Source: Negativicutes bacterium (GTDB lineage Bacteria; Bacillota_C; Negativicutes; Sporomusales_B; JARLHX01). From it: a stretch of DNA of 64,000 bases. The position numbers and the translations under genes were made by a program. Positions within the stretch are counted from its first letter, which is position 1. Every line of letters starts with the position of its first letter. The stretch spans positions 1 to 64,000 of the forward strand of contig JARLHY010000114.1 of NCBI GenBank assembly GCA_031292015.1. The letters run 5' to 3'. This document shows positions 31,530 through 41,194 of the stretch, piece by piece. The notes beneath the pieces were generated by a model. The model was given only the letters and a program-made list of their open reading frames with translations. It did not search any database and was not told the DNA's origin.

Positions 31530-32279
31530 TTAGTCCAGATAGATCATTTTCTTGGTCATCCCACCGTCCACCACAAAGGCCTGGCCGGTGATAAACGAGG
31601 CTTCCGCCGACAGCAGGAAGGCGGTCATAGCGGCGATATCCGCCGGGCGCCCCACCCGGCCGGCAGGATGCTGGGCGTGATCTTCCCGGCGCAGCTTCTC
31701 CGGAGCTTCGCTGACGTCGATCCAGCCCGGGCAAATCGCATTGACCCGGACAGCAGGCCCCAGAGAATTCGCCAGGGCGTGCGTCAGCCCCAAAAGCCCG
31801 GCCTTGCTGGCGGCGTAAGCTTCATCGCCCGGTTCGCTCATCAGGGCGCGGGTCGATGAAATGTTGACAATCGCTGCCGCGGGTGACTTGCGCAAAAGCG
31901 AAGCCCCGAATTTGGCAAACAGAAAGGCTGCCTTGAGATTTACGGCAATGATCCGTTCGAATTCATCGACCTCGATTTCATCGATCATTCTCCCTGATCC
32001 GAACCCGGCGTTGTTCACGATCCAGTCAAGGCGCCCGTATTCGCGCTCTACCGTGCTGATGACGTCCAGGACGTCCGCTGTTTTCCCGACATCGGCCTGG
32101 ATAAATTGTACGTCCAGTTCTGCCAGGCGCAACGCCTCGGCAACCGCCCGCCCCGCTGCGCGATTGTTGTCCACCGCGACAACGATCGCGCCCAGGCCGG
32201 CCAGTTTGTGCGAAATGGCGTGCCCTATTCCGTGGGCAGCGCCGGTTACGATAACTACCTTTCTCTTGTCACTGCCCAT
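31530..32279 (-). CDS. Short-chain dehydrogenase/reductase
   Basis: 249 residues, a classical SDR. ATG 32279 follows AGGAGG. The cofactor loop is VIVTGAAHGIGHAIS, the NAG-type motif is IVNNAGFGSG, and the catalytic residues are the serine in IVNISSTRALM and Y-x-x-x-K in EAYAASKAGL. VAVDNNRAAG after strand 2 (Asp) points to NAD(H) preference. It ends with the typical GQAFVVDGGMTKKM. The substrate is unknown. It is a single gene with the MITE-like repeat abutting its 3' end. Confidence 0.92.
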   Translation of the reverse strand: MGSDKRKVVIVTGAAHGIGHAISHKLAGLGAIVVAVDNNRAAGRAVAEALRLAELDVQFIQADVGKTADVLDVISTVEREYGRLDWIVNNAGFGSGRMIDEIEVDEFERIIAVNLKAAFLFAKFGASLLRKSPAAAIVNISSTRALMSEPGDEAYAASKAGLLGLTHALANSLGPAVRVNAICPGWIDVSEAPEKLRREDHAQHPAGRVGRPADIAAMTAFLLSAEASFITGQAFVVDGGMTKKMIYLD

Positions 32280-32420
32280 GATTATCCTCCTGTCGCCGCA
32301 GATCGTTTTCCTTTGCACCGGCTCCGCACCCTGCCGGGCCAATGCTTTTATTGCCCCGGAATGTCCGGTTATGTTTTTAATATACTCTTTCTATTGTAAT
32401 TTTCAAGGATGTTCCCGGCA

Positions 32421-32475
32421 ATAATAAAAACATCACAACGCCGGACCGCCGGGAGGCGGCTGGTTTTGTGATGTT
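32421..32475 (-). terminator. Intrinsic terminator after the HD-GYP gene
   Basis: AACATCACAA pairs with TTGTGATGTT around an inner GC-rich hairpin; the minus strand continues TTTTTATTATT. A second GC-rich inverted repeat (32499-32525) lies between it and the stop at 32540. Confidence 0.82.
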
Positions 32476-32539
32476 GCGCGCTGCTTTGATCTTTCCTGCC
32501 GGGATTCTGCCGGCAGGAATCCGGCACGAACCGGGGGGC

Positions 32540-33940
32540 CTAACAAAGTCCGGTTATTACCATGTCAATGAACTTGTCGGCCAACTCCGGGTCGAACTGG
32601 CTGCCGCGGCATCTTTCGATCTCCGCGATGGCTTCCTTGTCGCTCATCGCTTTTCGATAAGGCCGGTCATTGGTCATAGCGTCGTAAGCGTCTACAAGCG
32701 CCATGATCCGGCATTCGACAGGAATCTGCTTTGCCTGCAGCCTGCGGGGATAGCCGCTGCCGTCCCACCGCTCATGATGGGTGAGGATCCAGTCGGCGAT
32801 ATGGGCAATGTCCGGCAGGGACAGGGCGATGTAATAACCGATCTCGCTATGCTTGCTCATCGCCTGAAATTCATCTTCGGTCAGGCGGTCGGGTTTCAAA
32901 AGGATGTTATCGGGAACGCCGATTTTTCCGATATCGTGAAACCGTCCCAGCAGGCGCAGCCCGTTGACACTGCTGTCAGGCAGCCCCATAGTGGCGGCCA
33001 GCCGGGCCCCCAGTTCCTGAGAGCGGCCGGAATGCTGCTCGGTGCAGGCGTCCTTGGCTTCCATCAGCTTTTTTATCGTGACCGCGGTAGCGTTATGAAC
33101 ACTCCGGCTGTTGAGTACTTTTTGCCGGCAGACGTCATGCTGGGCCAGGGAAAACAAGCTGGGCGAATCGACCGAACCTGCGGAAAAAGCGCTTCCCAGC
33201 GACAGACTCAAAAATTGCTGTCCCTTTGCGGCGTTGAATGCGTCGACCGCCGCGCGGATATCCCGGCAAGCCTCGGCAACGTCGGCTTCAACACAATCCG
33301 GCAACAGCATCCCGAAGGCGTCTTCCCCGGTCCGGGCGATAATCGCCTTGGGGCTTAAAGCCTTGCGCAGCATAGCTGCAACCTCGATCAGGAGAGCGTC
33401 GCCTTCTTTACAGCCATGGGCATCGTTGATTATCTTCAGGCCGTCGATGTCGGCAATAATCAGCCCGCCAGTCCGTTTCGGCATCAGCATCGCCAGTTTT
33501 GTCTCCAGGTAGTTTCTGGTGAACGAGCCTGTCAGCGGATCCTCGCTGCGCAGTTTTTCCTGGGCCGTCACGTCGTACATCACATGAACCGCGCCCATCA
33601 ATTCCCCGGCAGTGTCAAATACCGGATCGACGACGATATTGAACCACTTGTCAGCGACTTTCTTGGTTACCGCCTCGCGGGCTTGGGTCCTGCAGACCCT
33701 TTGCACCGGACAGTCGAAGGGCGGCCTGAGCTGGTCATGCATGACGATGCAGCAACGCCTGTTGATCAGCCTGCCCGCCGGTTCGCCGACAAGCGCCGCC
33801 ATCGCCTGATTGCAGTTTATGATCCTGTTTTCCAGGTCTACGATCATGATGGGGTCCTTGAGGCTGTCGAATATTGTATCCCAATTCAATCCGGGCTTTG
33901 GGTCCGGATTTTGTTTTTTCATTGCTTCACCACCTAGCAT
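32540..33940 (-). CDS. PAS - degenerate GGDEF - HD-GYP signalling protein
   Basis: 466 residues. PAS (~15-130; IFDSLKDPIMIVDLENR, with several cysteines in RRCCIVMHD and CPVQRVC) is followed by a GGDEF-like domain (~135-285) whose active site is RTGEDAFGML, so it has probably lost cyclase activity. Then comes an HD-GYP domain (~290-466; GRFHDIGKIGVPDNILLKP, LTHHERWDGSGYP), the class that hydrolyses cyclic di-GMP. The start at 33940 has AAGGAG; an internal ATG at 33922 with AGGTGG is an alternative. The PAS cysteines could hold a metal or sense redox. Confidence 0.9.
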   Translation of the reverse strand: MLGGEAMKKQNPDPKPGLNWDTIFDSLKDPIMIVDLENRIINCNQAMAALVGEPAGRLINRRCCIVMHDQLRPPFDCPVQRVCRTQAREAVTKKVADKWFNIVVDPVFDTAGELMGAVHVMYDVTAQEKLRSEDPLTGSFTRNYLETKLAMLMPKRTGGLIIADIDGLKIINDAHGCKEGDALLIEVAAMLRKALSPKAIIARTGEDAFGMLLPDCVEADVAEACRDIRAAVDAFNAAKGQQFLSLSLGSAFSAGSVDSPSLFSLAQHDVCRQKVLNSRSVHNATAVTIKKLMEAKDACTEQHSGRSQELGARLAATMGLPDSSVNGLRLLGRFHDIGKIGVPDNILLKPDRLTEDEFQAMSKHSEIGYYIALSLPDIAHIADWILTHHERWDGSGYPRRLQAKQIPVECRIMALVDAYDAMTNDRPYRKAMSDKEAIAEIERCRGSQFDPELADKFIDMVITGLC

Positions 33941-34046
33941 CGGAGACTCTCCTTCTATGTTTCGATCCCGTCTTCTTCATTTTCGTCCTGGATTGCAGTC
34001 AGGAACAAGCGAACCTAACCTTGACAACATTTTATCAATCGGCACA

Positions 34047-34073
34047 GCCGCGGCGACTTTCCTTTCGCCGCGG
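34047..34073 (-). terminator. GC hairpin after the cheW gene
   Basis: CCGCGGCGA pairs with TCGCCGCGG just past the cheW stop at 34087. No U-run, so it is only a probable terminator. Confidence 0.5.
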
Positions 34074-34086
34074 CCGCCCGCACCTT

Positions 34087-34539
34087 TTAAGTAACCGCAC
34101 CGCCGGCTGGAACGTTTTTCAGATATGCCGGCTCGACCAGGCTGGCCAGTTCCAGCATAATCAGAATCCGGTCCTCGGTCTTGGCAACGCCCCGGATGTA
34201 GGTTCTTTCTCCCGCCGTCTGAACCGGGGCGGCTTCCAGCTGTGAGTCCGCCAGGCGCAGCACCTCGGATACCTGATCTACGATGATCCCAAAGTTATTT
34301 TCTCCCAGATCGACAATCAGCGCCTGCCGCTGACCGCTCTTTGCGGCCAGCGAAAGCTGGACGGCCAGATCGATCACCGGGATTACCCTGCCGCGCAGGT
34401 TGATGATCCCCTCGACATGTATCGGGGTGCCGGGCAATTTCGTTGCGCCCTGATACTGGATGATTTCCCGGACCTGGTGGATCGGCACGCAGTATTCCTC
34501 GTTCCCCAGGTGAAAAACTACGACTTGTTCTTCAGCCAC
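34087..34539 (-). CDS. cheW: Chemotaxis coupling protein CheW
   Basis: 150 residues, GTG start behind GGGAGG. It has the full CheW SH3-like double-barrel pattern: VVVFHLGNEEYCVPIHQVREII, IINLRGRVIPVIDLAVQLSL, ALIVDLGENNFGIIVDQVSEVLRL. CheW links receptors to the kinase CheA. It lies 14 bases after the receptor gene, so they are co-expressed. No cheA is in the window. Confidence 0.94.
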   Translation of the reverse strand: MAEEQVVVFHLGNEEYCVPIHQVREIIQYQGATKLPGTPIHVEGIINLRGRVIPVIDLAVQLSLAAKSGQRQALIVDLGENNFGIIVDQVSEVLRLADSQLEAAPVQTAGERTYIRGVAKTEDRILIMLELASLVEPAYLKNVPAGGAVT

Positions 34540-34553
34540 AACCCTGGCCTCCC

Positions 34554-36242
34554 TTACAGTTTGAATTTGCCGATGACGTTTTCAAGTTCTGTCGCCATTT
34601 TGGCCAGGTCTTCCGCGCTGGAGGTCACTTCGTGCAGGCTGGCGTTCTGCTCCTCGGCCGCCGCGGCCAGGGTCTGGGTGCTGGCGCTGGTTTCCTCGGC
34701 CACGGCGCTGATGTTTTGCACGTTGGAGACGATTTCCTGCATCCCTTTGGCGGTCTCTTCGATCGCCCGGCTGATCTGACCGATACCGGCCTGAGCCTGC
34801 CCCAGCTTGTCGACAATGGCCTCAAACCCTTTGGCCGTTTCGGTTGCGGCCTCTTTCCCGGCCGAGACTTCGTTGTTGGCCTTGGCGACAACGTTAACCG
34901 AAAACTCGATGTCGGTGGTCATTTTTCGGATAATCTCGCCGATATGGCGGGTCGCGTCGGCGCTCTGTTCGGCCAGCTTGCGAACCTCTTCGGCCACTAC
35001 GGCGAAGCCTCTTCCCGCTTCTCCGGCCCGGGCGGCTTCGATAGCGGCGTTGAGGGCCAGCAGGTTGGTCTGCCCGGCGATGTTGCTGATGACGGTGATG
35101 ATTTCCTGGATCTGGGACGAACCTTTGACCAGGGCGGACGACACATCGGTGATCTCTTTCATTGAGCTTTCAATGGTCTCGTTCTGGGATACCACCTTTT
35201 GAATGAGCTGCATACCCTGGCCGGCGTCGGCGACGGCCTTCTGGGTGGTGCTGTTGACCACTGTCGCGCTGGCATTCATCTCCTGGGCCCCGGCGGTGAC
35301 TTGCTGGATAACCGCTGAAATCCCGGTGATGTTATTGGTGTTCTGACCCGAACCGGCGGCTATGTCGCCGCTGGTGTTGGCGATAACCTCAGCAGTGCGC
35401 ATCTGCTCTTCCACCGTGGAGGTCAGTTCCTCGCTGGCCGCGGCCAGGGTGTCGGCGCTGTTTTTGACCTGGCCGACGATGCCTTTCAGGGCTTTCTTCA
35501 TCCCGATGAGGGCATCGGCCATATCCCCGATTTCGTCGTTACGGGTTGCGTTTATGTCTGGTCTGCTCAGATCAAGCTCGCTCATCGCCAGCAGGTCTCC
35601 GCGCAGATTCCTCATCCGCCGGGCCAGAAGGCGGCTGTACCAGAAGATCAGGGCACTGATCGCAACAACGACGGCTATGCACGAACCTATGACTGTTTTT
35701 AAAACAATACTCTGCTTGTCATTCAGGTTGTCGACCCGCACTTGTAACGCTTCCGACTGGGCTTTAAAAACCGCGTCGAACTGTTTGTTGATCAGCTCCG
35801 TATGCTGACGAAGCGAACTCACATGGGTGGTCAAACCTGGGTCGTTGTTCCTCTTCATGACTATTGCCTGCTTGATGCCGTCCATATACGCCGCCAGCAG
35901 ATTCTGCAGCTTTTCGGCCTCCTGTTTGGTAGCCGCGGAGCTGCTGCTCGCGCCGACTTTCTTCACTGTTTCCAGACTGTTGCCGAGTTCTTTGAGCACG
36001 GCGTTGGCGTAGTTTTCGTCACTGTAGGCCATGTAGCCGCGGAATTCGGCGATCCCCATGTAGAAAGCCTTCTGGGAATCCTGGAACGCCATGGTGCGCT
36101 GCACCGGCCCGGTGAGCATGTTCTGATAGGACTCGGCGGCGTCCCGGTACTGATAGACAACCACACCGAGCAATAATACCAAGAGTACCATTGTCAGTCC
36201 AAACATCCCGCTAAGTTGAGCCCCGATCGGCATACGTTTCAT
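34554..36242 (-). CDS. Methyl-accepting chemotaxis protein (4HB sensor, HAMP, signalling domain)
   Basis: 562 residues. Membrane helix 1 (~10-30), a ~155-residue four-helix-bundle-type extracytoplasmic domain, membrane helix 2 (~185-208; [19 protein letters not shown]), HAMP to ~260, then the long coiled-coil signalling domain. The CheA/CheW-binding tip is intact: [20 protein letters not shown] and [17 protein letters not shown]. The sensor region is polar and its ligand is unknown. It is flanked by two CheW-type genes on the same strand, suggesting a self-contained receptor module. AAGGAGGAG precedes the start. Confidence 0.94.
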   Translation of the reverse strand: MKRMPIGAQLSGMFGLTMVLLVLLLGVVVYQYRDAAESYQNMLTGPVQRTMAFQDSQKAFYMGIAEFRGYMAYSDENYANAVLKELGNSLETVKKVGASSSSAATKQEAEKLQNLLAAYMDGIKQAIVMKRNNDPGLTTHVSSLRQHTELINKQFDAVFKAQSEALQVRVDNLNDKQSIVLKTVIGSCIAVVVAISALIFWYSRLLARRMRNLRGDLLAMSELDLSRPDINATRNDEIGDMADALIGMKKALKGIVGQVKNSADTLAAASEELTSTVEEQMRTAEVIANTSGDIAAGSGQNTNNITGISAVIQQVTAGAQEMNASATVVNSTTQKAVADAGQGMQLIQKVVSQNETIESSMKEITDVSSALVKGSSQIQEIITVISNIAGQTNLLALNAAIEAARAGEAGRGFAVVAEEVRKLAEQSADATRHIGEIIRKMTTDIEFSVNVVAKANNEVSAGKEAATETAKGFEAIVDKLGQAQAGIGQISRAIEETAKGMQEIVSNVQNISAVAEETSASTQTLAAAAEEQNASLHEVTSSAEDLAKMATELENVIGKFKL

Positions 36243-36298
36243 TTATAACTCCTCCTTGTTTTTTCAATTGAACTTTGTCATTCTTATCTTGGCCATTC

Positions 36299-36655
36299 TT
36301 ATGGCTGAACGTTTTTCTCAGGATGCTGCCGCATCTTCCAAATCGCGAAGGAAGCTTTGGTTAACTTTCTGACAACACTCTGGGGCAACTTCTCTTCCCG
36401 GATCGCTTCATCCACGATCAGCGCCATTTGAATTCCTTTGACATGCAGGATGATCGCCGTCTTTTCTTCCCCGGCTTCCAGTCCGGCCCGGGCGTCAAGT
36501 GCCAGGATGGCCCCATCCTCCTGCATAGCCCCTTGTGCTCCCTTTTGGGCCGGTCCGTTTATCTTCATGCCTCGTACAACTCCGGTAACGTCTTCCACCG
36601 GAACGCCGAATTCTTCGCTCCCCCAGCGGAAAAGCAGCAATCGCTTCTCATCCAT
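36299..36655 (-). CDS. Divergent CheW-like protein
   Basis: 118 residues. ATG 36655 is at the right distance from AGAGG; two more ATGs lie 6 and 9 bases upstream. The first strands match CheW (KRLLLFRWGSEEFGVPVEDVTGVV), and AIILHVKGIQMALIVDEAI is the second barrel, but the conserved middle (normally N-x-R-G-x-h-x-P-V-x-D) is degenerate (MQEDGAILALDARAGL), so it may not bind receptor and kinase normally. It is the first gene of the chemoreceptor operon. Confidence 0.78.
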   Translation of the reverse strand: MDEKRLLLFRWGSEEFGVPVEDVTGVVRGMKINGPAQKGAQGAMQEDGAILALDARAGLEAGEEKTAIILHVKGIQMALIVDEAIREEKLPQSVVRKLTKASFAIWKMRQHPEKNVQP

Positions 36656-36913
36656 TCCCATCATCCTCTATTTCCGGCTGCAAGCCTGGATTCATCTGAC
36701 TCTAGTTTAAAACAAAGACAACGCCCCGGCATCCGGCATAAGGCATAGACACACCAATTATTTTTCGCGCGCCGTCAGCATGCTTGCGGCCTGGAACGAC
36801 AGCACTTTTTCCCCTGCCGAAAAAAACCTATCAAAAGATAGAGGGAATTTCGCGCTCCACGGCGAAATTGTGACATGATTAACCATTGTTTGACAAAATT
36901 TGTGAGGTTGACC

Positions 36914-37582
36914 ATGAACAACGCCGATAATCCTGTCCGGATACTGATTGTCGATGATGACGAAAAATGCCTCGCCACAATGCGGCGGGTACTGCGCGGT
37001 CACTTTGAAATCGTCACAACGCGAGACCCTGTTCAGGCGCTCAAAATGTTTGAGCTTCAGGGCCCTTTTGCTGTGGTGATTTCCGACTTTCAGATGCCGT
37101 TCATGAATGGGATTCAGCTGTTTTCCCGCATTTTGACTATCGATAAATGCACCCAACGAATCATGCTGACCGGCCATGCCGATCTGCAGATGGCGATTGA
37201 CGCCGTGAATCACGGCAAAATAACCGCCTTTCTTACCAAACCTACGCCTGCCATCTCCATTCGCGCCGTTGTCGCAGACGCCGTCCGAACCTATCAGGAA
37301 AGCCGCGAGGAGCTGGCTCAGAAAACCGGTCCGGAGCCGACAAAAAACCCCTCGGCCGCTCAGCTTCAGGCCGAGTTATACGCGCCGCTTACCGCGAAGG
37401 AAAGAGAGATCCTGGCGCTGCTGTCGAAAGGGTTTTCCAACGAGGAAATATCCCTGGCGCTGGACATCACTGTCGGCACAGTCAAGAGCCACCTGAACAA
37501 TCTTTTCGGAAAGATGGATGTCAACAGCCGATCCAAAGTCGTCGCCAGGGGCATTGAGCTTGGCCTGATCAAAACCTCCTAG
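36914..37582 (+). CDS. Response regulator with receiver and LuxR-type DNA-binding domain
   Basis: 222 residues. The ATG at 36914 has GAGG upstream. Receiver: acidic pair in ILIVDDDEK, phosphoacceptor in VVISDFQMPFMNG, switch threonine in RIMLTGHAD, lysine in FLTKPTP. A ~40-residue linker leads to a LuxR/GerE helix-turn-helix (LTAKEREILALLSKGFSNEEISLALDITV region, split as two helices). The receiver resembles the RpfG/HDOD-type ones of its neighbour. It is transcribed divergently from the chemoreceptor operon. The likely cognate kinase is the Cache-domain kinase at 38918. Confidence 0.92.
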   Translation: MNNADNPVRILIVDDDEKCLATMRRVLRGHFEIVTTRDPVQALKMFELQGPFAVVISDFQMPFMNGIQLFSRILTIDKCTQRIMLTGHADLQMAIDAVNHGKITAFLTKPTPAISIRAVVADAVRTYQESREELAQKTGPEPTKNPSAAQLQAELYAPLTAKEREILALLSKGFSNEEISLALDITVGTVKSHLNNLFGKMDVNSRSKVVARGIELGLIKTS

Positions 37583-37631
37583 GCACTCTGCAAATTGTCT
37601 CACATGGGTTATGTGTCCATCATAAAAGAGC

Positions 37632-37680
37632 AAAAAACAACCGCCTGACTATGACGATCATAATCAAGCGGTTGTTTTTG
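37632..37680. terminator. Long bidirectional terminator
   Basis: AAAAACAACCGC pairs with GCGGTTGTTTTT, and the inner segment pairs further (CTATGA with TCATAA-type complement). It lies between the convergent response-regulator genes. Confidence 0.9.
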
Positions 37681-37709
37681 TTTATCCGGCCAAAGCAGAA
37701 ACCCTGGAA

Positions 37710-38882
37710 CTATCGTTCCTTGCCCAACAGGCTTTCACAGTCCTCCCGGGAAATATTCAGCAGCTCCAGCGTCCTCGGCTCAAGGGTTCCGGCGATAGCC
37801 GGCGCCAGAGTCCGCTGGGCGAAATAGCTGGCGATGTGGACGATGGATACCAGTTCCCGGTTTCCGACGCTTTCATGGAACGGATCGTGATGAAACATCG
37901 CGCATTCCATGATATGCTGGGGCAGATCCCACCAATCCAGCAAATAAGCTCCCACCTCCTGATGGGATACTCCGACGACTTTTTGTTCCAGTTCATCGAA
38001 GGAGACGTCAGGGCACTGTTTCAGAGCCGCGGCTATCTCCACATATTTTTCCGGCATCTGATGCACCAGAGCCATCCGCCCGATGTCATGCAGAAGTCCC
38101 ACCGAAGAGGCAGTGGGAGCAATATGCTTTCCTGTCAGTCGGCGATGGAGCTCGCCGACCAGGCGATTGGTCAGGCTGGCGTGGCGCACCAGCAGGTCCT
38201 TGTTCAGCATCCCGGCGCTTTGATCGGTCAGCAATTCACACATACTTGCCGATAGTACGATGTTCTTGACCGCCTCCAGTCCGAGATAGGTAATGGCCTG
38301 ACTGACAGACCCGGTCCTGACGCCGTAAAAGGCCGAGTTGACCATATGCAGTATTCTGGCCGCCATAACCGGATCCTGCTCAAGTACCGCGGCAATCTGT
38401 TCGATAGCGGCGTCTTTGTCGATCATTTCCTTCAACTTGATAAAAATGCGGGGCAGGGAACACATTTCGCCGATCTTATTGATAAGCTCAAGCAGTTTCT
38501 TGTCCCGCAGTATCACCCTGACAGCCTGAAGCTGCCGGATGGTCGTCAGCAGTGCTTGAACGTCCCAGGGTTTCAGAACATACATCTTGCACGAGCCGTC
38601 CAGCAGGGCTTTGGCGATCTCAGCCTCCTCGGCATGGCCGCTGAGAAGCACCCGGGTGGTGGAAGGACAAAGCTCTCTCACTCGCCGCAGCAACTGGTGG
38701 CCACTCATTTTCGGCATCCTCATATCGGAAATGATGATGGCGATTTCCTGAACGGCGAGAATAGCCAGCGCCGCCGGGCCATCCTCAGCGACAAAGATTT
38801 CCAGACCGCTTCCCCGGAGAGTGCGCAAAACAGTGTTGAGGATGGCCCGTTCATCATCCACAAAAAGAATCCTGTTGCCCAT
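37710..38882 (-). CDS. Response regulator with HDOD output domain
   Basis: 390 residues. Receiver (1-~120): ILFVDDERAIL, IIISDMRMPKMSG with the phosphoacceptor, VLLSGHAEEAEI, MYVLKPWD. HDOD (~140-340): LPRIFIKLKEMIDK, VLEQDPVMAARILHMVNSAF, and LLHDIGRMALVHQ with part of the HD pattern. HDOD domains usually act in protein or nucleotide signalling rather than as hydrolases. The gene starts 35 bases after the histidine-kinase stop and has AGGAGG, so kinase and regulator form a two-gene operon. Confidence 0.92.
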   Translation of the reverse strand: MGNRILFVDDERAILNTVLRTLRGSGLEIFVAEDGPAALAILAVQEIAIIISDMRMPKMSGHQLLRRVRELCPSTTRVLLSGHAEEAEIAKALLDGSCKMYVLKPWDVQALLTTIRQLQAVRVILRDKKLLELINKIGEMCSLPRIFIKLKEMIDKDAAIEQIAAVLEQDPVMAARILHMVNSAFYGVRTGSVSQAITYLGLEAVKNIVLSASMCELLTDQSAGMLNKDLLVRHASLTNRLVGELHRRLTGKHIAPTASSVGLLHDIGRMALVHQMPEKYVEIAAALKQCPDVSFDELEQKVVGVSHQEVGAYLLDWWDLPQHIMECAMFHHDPFHESVGNRELVSIVHIASYFAQRTLAPAIAGTLEPRTLELLNISREDCESLLGKER

Positions 38883-38917
38883 GGCGACCTCCTGTCCGAC
38901 ATGCTCGCGTCATCGAT

Positions 38918-41002
38918 TCACTCGGCTTCGTCCTCAGCCAGGCTGCGCCGTACCGGCAGCTTCACCGTGAACTTTGCCCCGCCGCCGGGGAGGTTTTCCA
39001 CCCAGATTTCCCCGCCGTGGCGGTTAACGATTATATCGTAAGAGATGCTGAGTCCTATTCCTGTCCCCTGGCCCACCGGTTTCGTGGTAAAAAAGGGATT
39101 GAAGATACTGCTCAGATTCTCTGGAGCGATCCCTTCGCCGTTATCGGCGACCGAGCAGTAGACAAACTCTTGATCATGCCAGGATGTTATTGTTATTACC
39201 CCTGTTTTCTCGCCACCCTCGGCGGGAATTGCCTGGGCCGCGTTGACAATCAGATTTAACAGCACCTGATTGATTTCGTCGCCTACAGCCTCAATGGCCG
39301 GAACAGGATCCAGTCTGGCGTCAACCGCGGCCCGATGCTTGATCTCGTTTTTGGCAACAAGCAGCGTGCTTTCCAGTCCATTAACCAAGTCATACTGGCC
39401 GAAGACGCGCTGCTGGTCCATACGGGCGAAAAGCCGCATCCCTTTGACAATCTTGCTCATTCGATCGAGACCTTCGGTGGTATCACTGAACAACCCGGAC
39501 AGATCGTTCAAAATGAAGTCAAGGTCCTGGTCCTTCTCCTCCCTGGCCAGTTCAGCCAGGTTTTGCTGAACCGCCGGGTCCTGTGTCACCGCAAGATTGC
39601 TTCGTAGCTGCCGGTACTGGTCCAGAATTTTTCTGATGGAGCTGATGTACTGCTCGAGGGCTTCAATATTGCCTGTGACAAAACTGAGGGGGTTGTTGAT
39701 TTCATGGGCCACGCCGGCTGCCAACTGCCCGATCCCGGCCAGTTTTTCCTGCTGGATGAGTCTGGCTTGCGCTTGTTCAACAGTTTTCAGGGCGGTGGTC
39801 AGTTCGTCGTTTTTCCGGGTCAGTTCGTCTTTCGACGCCTGCAGCACCGCTTCAAGCCGTCTTCGGTCGGCGATTTCATACTGGAGTTCAGCGTTGGTGT
39901 CCTTGAGTTCCTCGTTCATGGCAAGATGCTCCCCGTTCATCGCGGTAAGCTCCCTGTTGGCAACAAACAACTCCTGGGTACGCTGCTGCACTTTGCGTTC
40001 CAGATCGTCCCGGGCCTGTCTGAGTTCTTCCGCGGTGCGGCTCTGCCGGGCGATGGCAACCAAGAGCAGCAGAACAAAGAAACCGATGATCAGGGTCATG
40101 CCGCCGGCGCCCCAGTAGTAGACGATGATCCGCTGGTCCAGGTCGGCGAAAACGACTCTTTCGTCATACCCGACCAGCACCACCAGCGGATAATCCTTCA
40201 TCGCCCGGTAGCTGTAAATCCGCCTGACCCCGTCCAGCGGACTCGCGGCGGTATAGTGACCGGTCTCAGCCGACATCAGCTGCCGCATCAGCGGACTTTC
40301 GGTTACGTCCCGTCCGAGGTCGGCGTTGCGATCCGATTCCCGGGCCCGGACGATGCCGTCGCGCCCCACCAGGGAGATAGCGGCGTTCTGGCCCAGATCG
40401 ACCTGTTTATAGAATTCGGTAAAATAGAACGGATCGACAGCCACATTGACTATCCCGCCGAAGGATCCGTCCGGTTTATTGATACGGCGGGTCAACTGGA
40501 TGGACCATTTTCCGGAAACCCGCCCCAAAACCGGCTTGCTGATAAAGGCCTTGCCGCTGTCGAGATCCCGGTGAACCAGGAAATGCTCCCGATCCTCGAT
40601 ATTGGCGGGCATGAACGGAACCTGGCTGCTGGCTCTCAGTTCCCCGGTCTCGTCGGTCGTGCTCAGCAGGACGAAGGGCTGACCGGCAAGTCTTCGTTCT
40701 GCCATGTACCGTGGTATGTCGATGGCCAGTCCTTCTTTTTCGCACTGATATTTCAGGGACAGCGCCGTCTGGTCCATTCCCTGGATCGTCCGCGAGGTAT
40801 GCTCTTCGAAGGCCCTGGCAAAGCTTGCGGTTTCCCGCACCGCCCCGTCAATCTCCAGTCGCCGCTCGCTTTGGACCTTAAAATACAGGCCGATCCAGAT
40901 GGAGCACAGCAGCACAATACCAAAGCTGACGATCACTATACTGACTGTTTTGCGGCTCGGTGACCCGCCCCAAACCAGCGCACTGATCCCTGGCTTTCCC
41001 AC
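38918..41002 (-). CDS. Membrane histidine kinase with double-Cache sensor
   Basis: 694 residues from the GTG at 41002, which follows GGGAGG; the frame stays open to 41191, but that part overlaps the terminator of the upstream gene, so the later start is better. Membrane helix 1 (~18-40; VSIVIVSFGIVLLCSIWIGL), extracytoplasmic dCache domain (~45-285; RDLDSGKAFISKPVLGR, GIVNVAVDPFYFTEFYKQVD), membrane helix 2 (~300-320), a coiled coil rich in Glu/Leu, then the kinase: H-box AAGVAHEINNPLSF, N-box NLIVNAAQAI, G-boxes VADNGEGIAPE and GTGIGLSISYDI. dCache sensors bind small metabolites. Confidence 0.9.
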   Translation of the reverse strand: MGKPGISALVWGGSPSRKTVSIVIVSFGIVLLCSIWIGLYFKVQSERRLEIDGAVRETASFARAFEEHTSRTIQGMDQTALSLKYQCEKEGLAIDIPRYMAERRLAGQPFVLLSTTDETGELRASSQVPFMPANIEDREHFLVHRDLDSGKAFISKPVLGRVSGKWSIQLTRRINKPDGSFGGIVNVAVDPFYFTEFYKQVDLGQNAAISLVGRDGIVRARESDRNADLGRDVTESPLMRQLMSAETGHYTAASPLDGVRRIYSYRAMKDYPLVVLVGYDERVVFADLDQRIIVYYWGAGGMTLIIGFFVLLLLVAIARQSRTAEELRQARDDLERKVQQRTQELFVANRELTAMNGEHLAMNEELKDTNAELQYEIADRRRLEAVLQASKDELTRKNDELTTALKTVEQAQARLIQQEKLAGIGQLAAGVAHEINNPLSFVTGNIEALEQYISSIRKILDQYRQLRSNLAVTQDPAVQQNLAELAREEKDQDLDFILNDLSGLFSDTTEGLDRMSKIVKGMRLFARMDQQRVFGQYDLVNGLESTLLVAKNEIKHRAAVDARLDPVPAIEAVGDEINQVLLNLIVNAAQAIPAEGGEKTGVITITSWHDQEFVYCSVADNGEGIAPENLSSIFNPFFTTKPVGQGTGIGLSISYDIIVNRHGGEIWVENLPGGGAKFTVKLPVRRSLAEDEAE

Positions 41003-41131
41003 AGACCTCGGTCCCTCCCTCCCGGTTGTCGCCGCAGCATGACAATCGGATCTCTTAACTGTATAAATTTCGGCTATTTTGTCGAATTTCCTGCGACTGT
41101 CGTGAATTTTGCTGCCTTTGGCAGCTGAAAA

Positions 41132-41155
41132 CAAAAAAACCCGCGCCCTGCGCGG
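41132..41155 (-). terminator. Intrinsic terminator after the methyltransferase gene
   Basis: CCGCG pairs with CGCGG across a short loop and is followed on the minus strand by a run of seven Ts (GGGTTTTTTTG). It argues against starting the kinase gene upstream of it. Confidence 0.82.
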
Positions 41156-41194
41156 ATTCTCGAAGACCCAAACTGCCCGGAACGGCGGCATTTC

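Noticed and set aside
31360..31734. Minus-strand frame running through the MITE-like repeat into the SDR gene
   Set aside because: It combines repeat and antisense-frame sequence, is Arg/Ala-rich and has no start signal.
36758..37213. Minus-strand frame opposite the LuxR-type response regulator
   Set aside because: The plus-strand receiver motifs are complete; the minus frame has none.
39704..40963. Plus-strand frame of 419 codons opposite the histidine kinase
   Set aside because: The kinase motifs on the minus strand are complete; the plus frame has no ribosome-binding site or domain.
41003..41191. 63-codon extension of the Cache-domain kinase
   Set aside because: It overlaps the terminator of the methyltransferase gene and has no ribosome-binding site.
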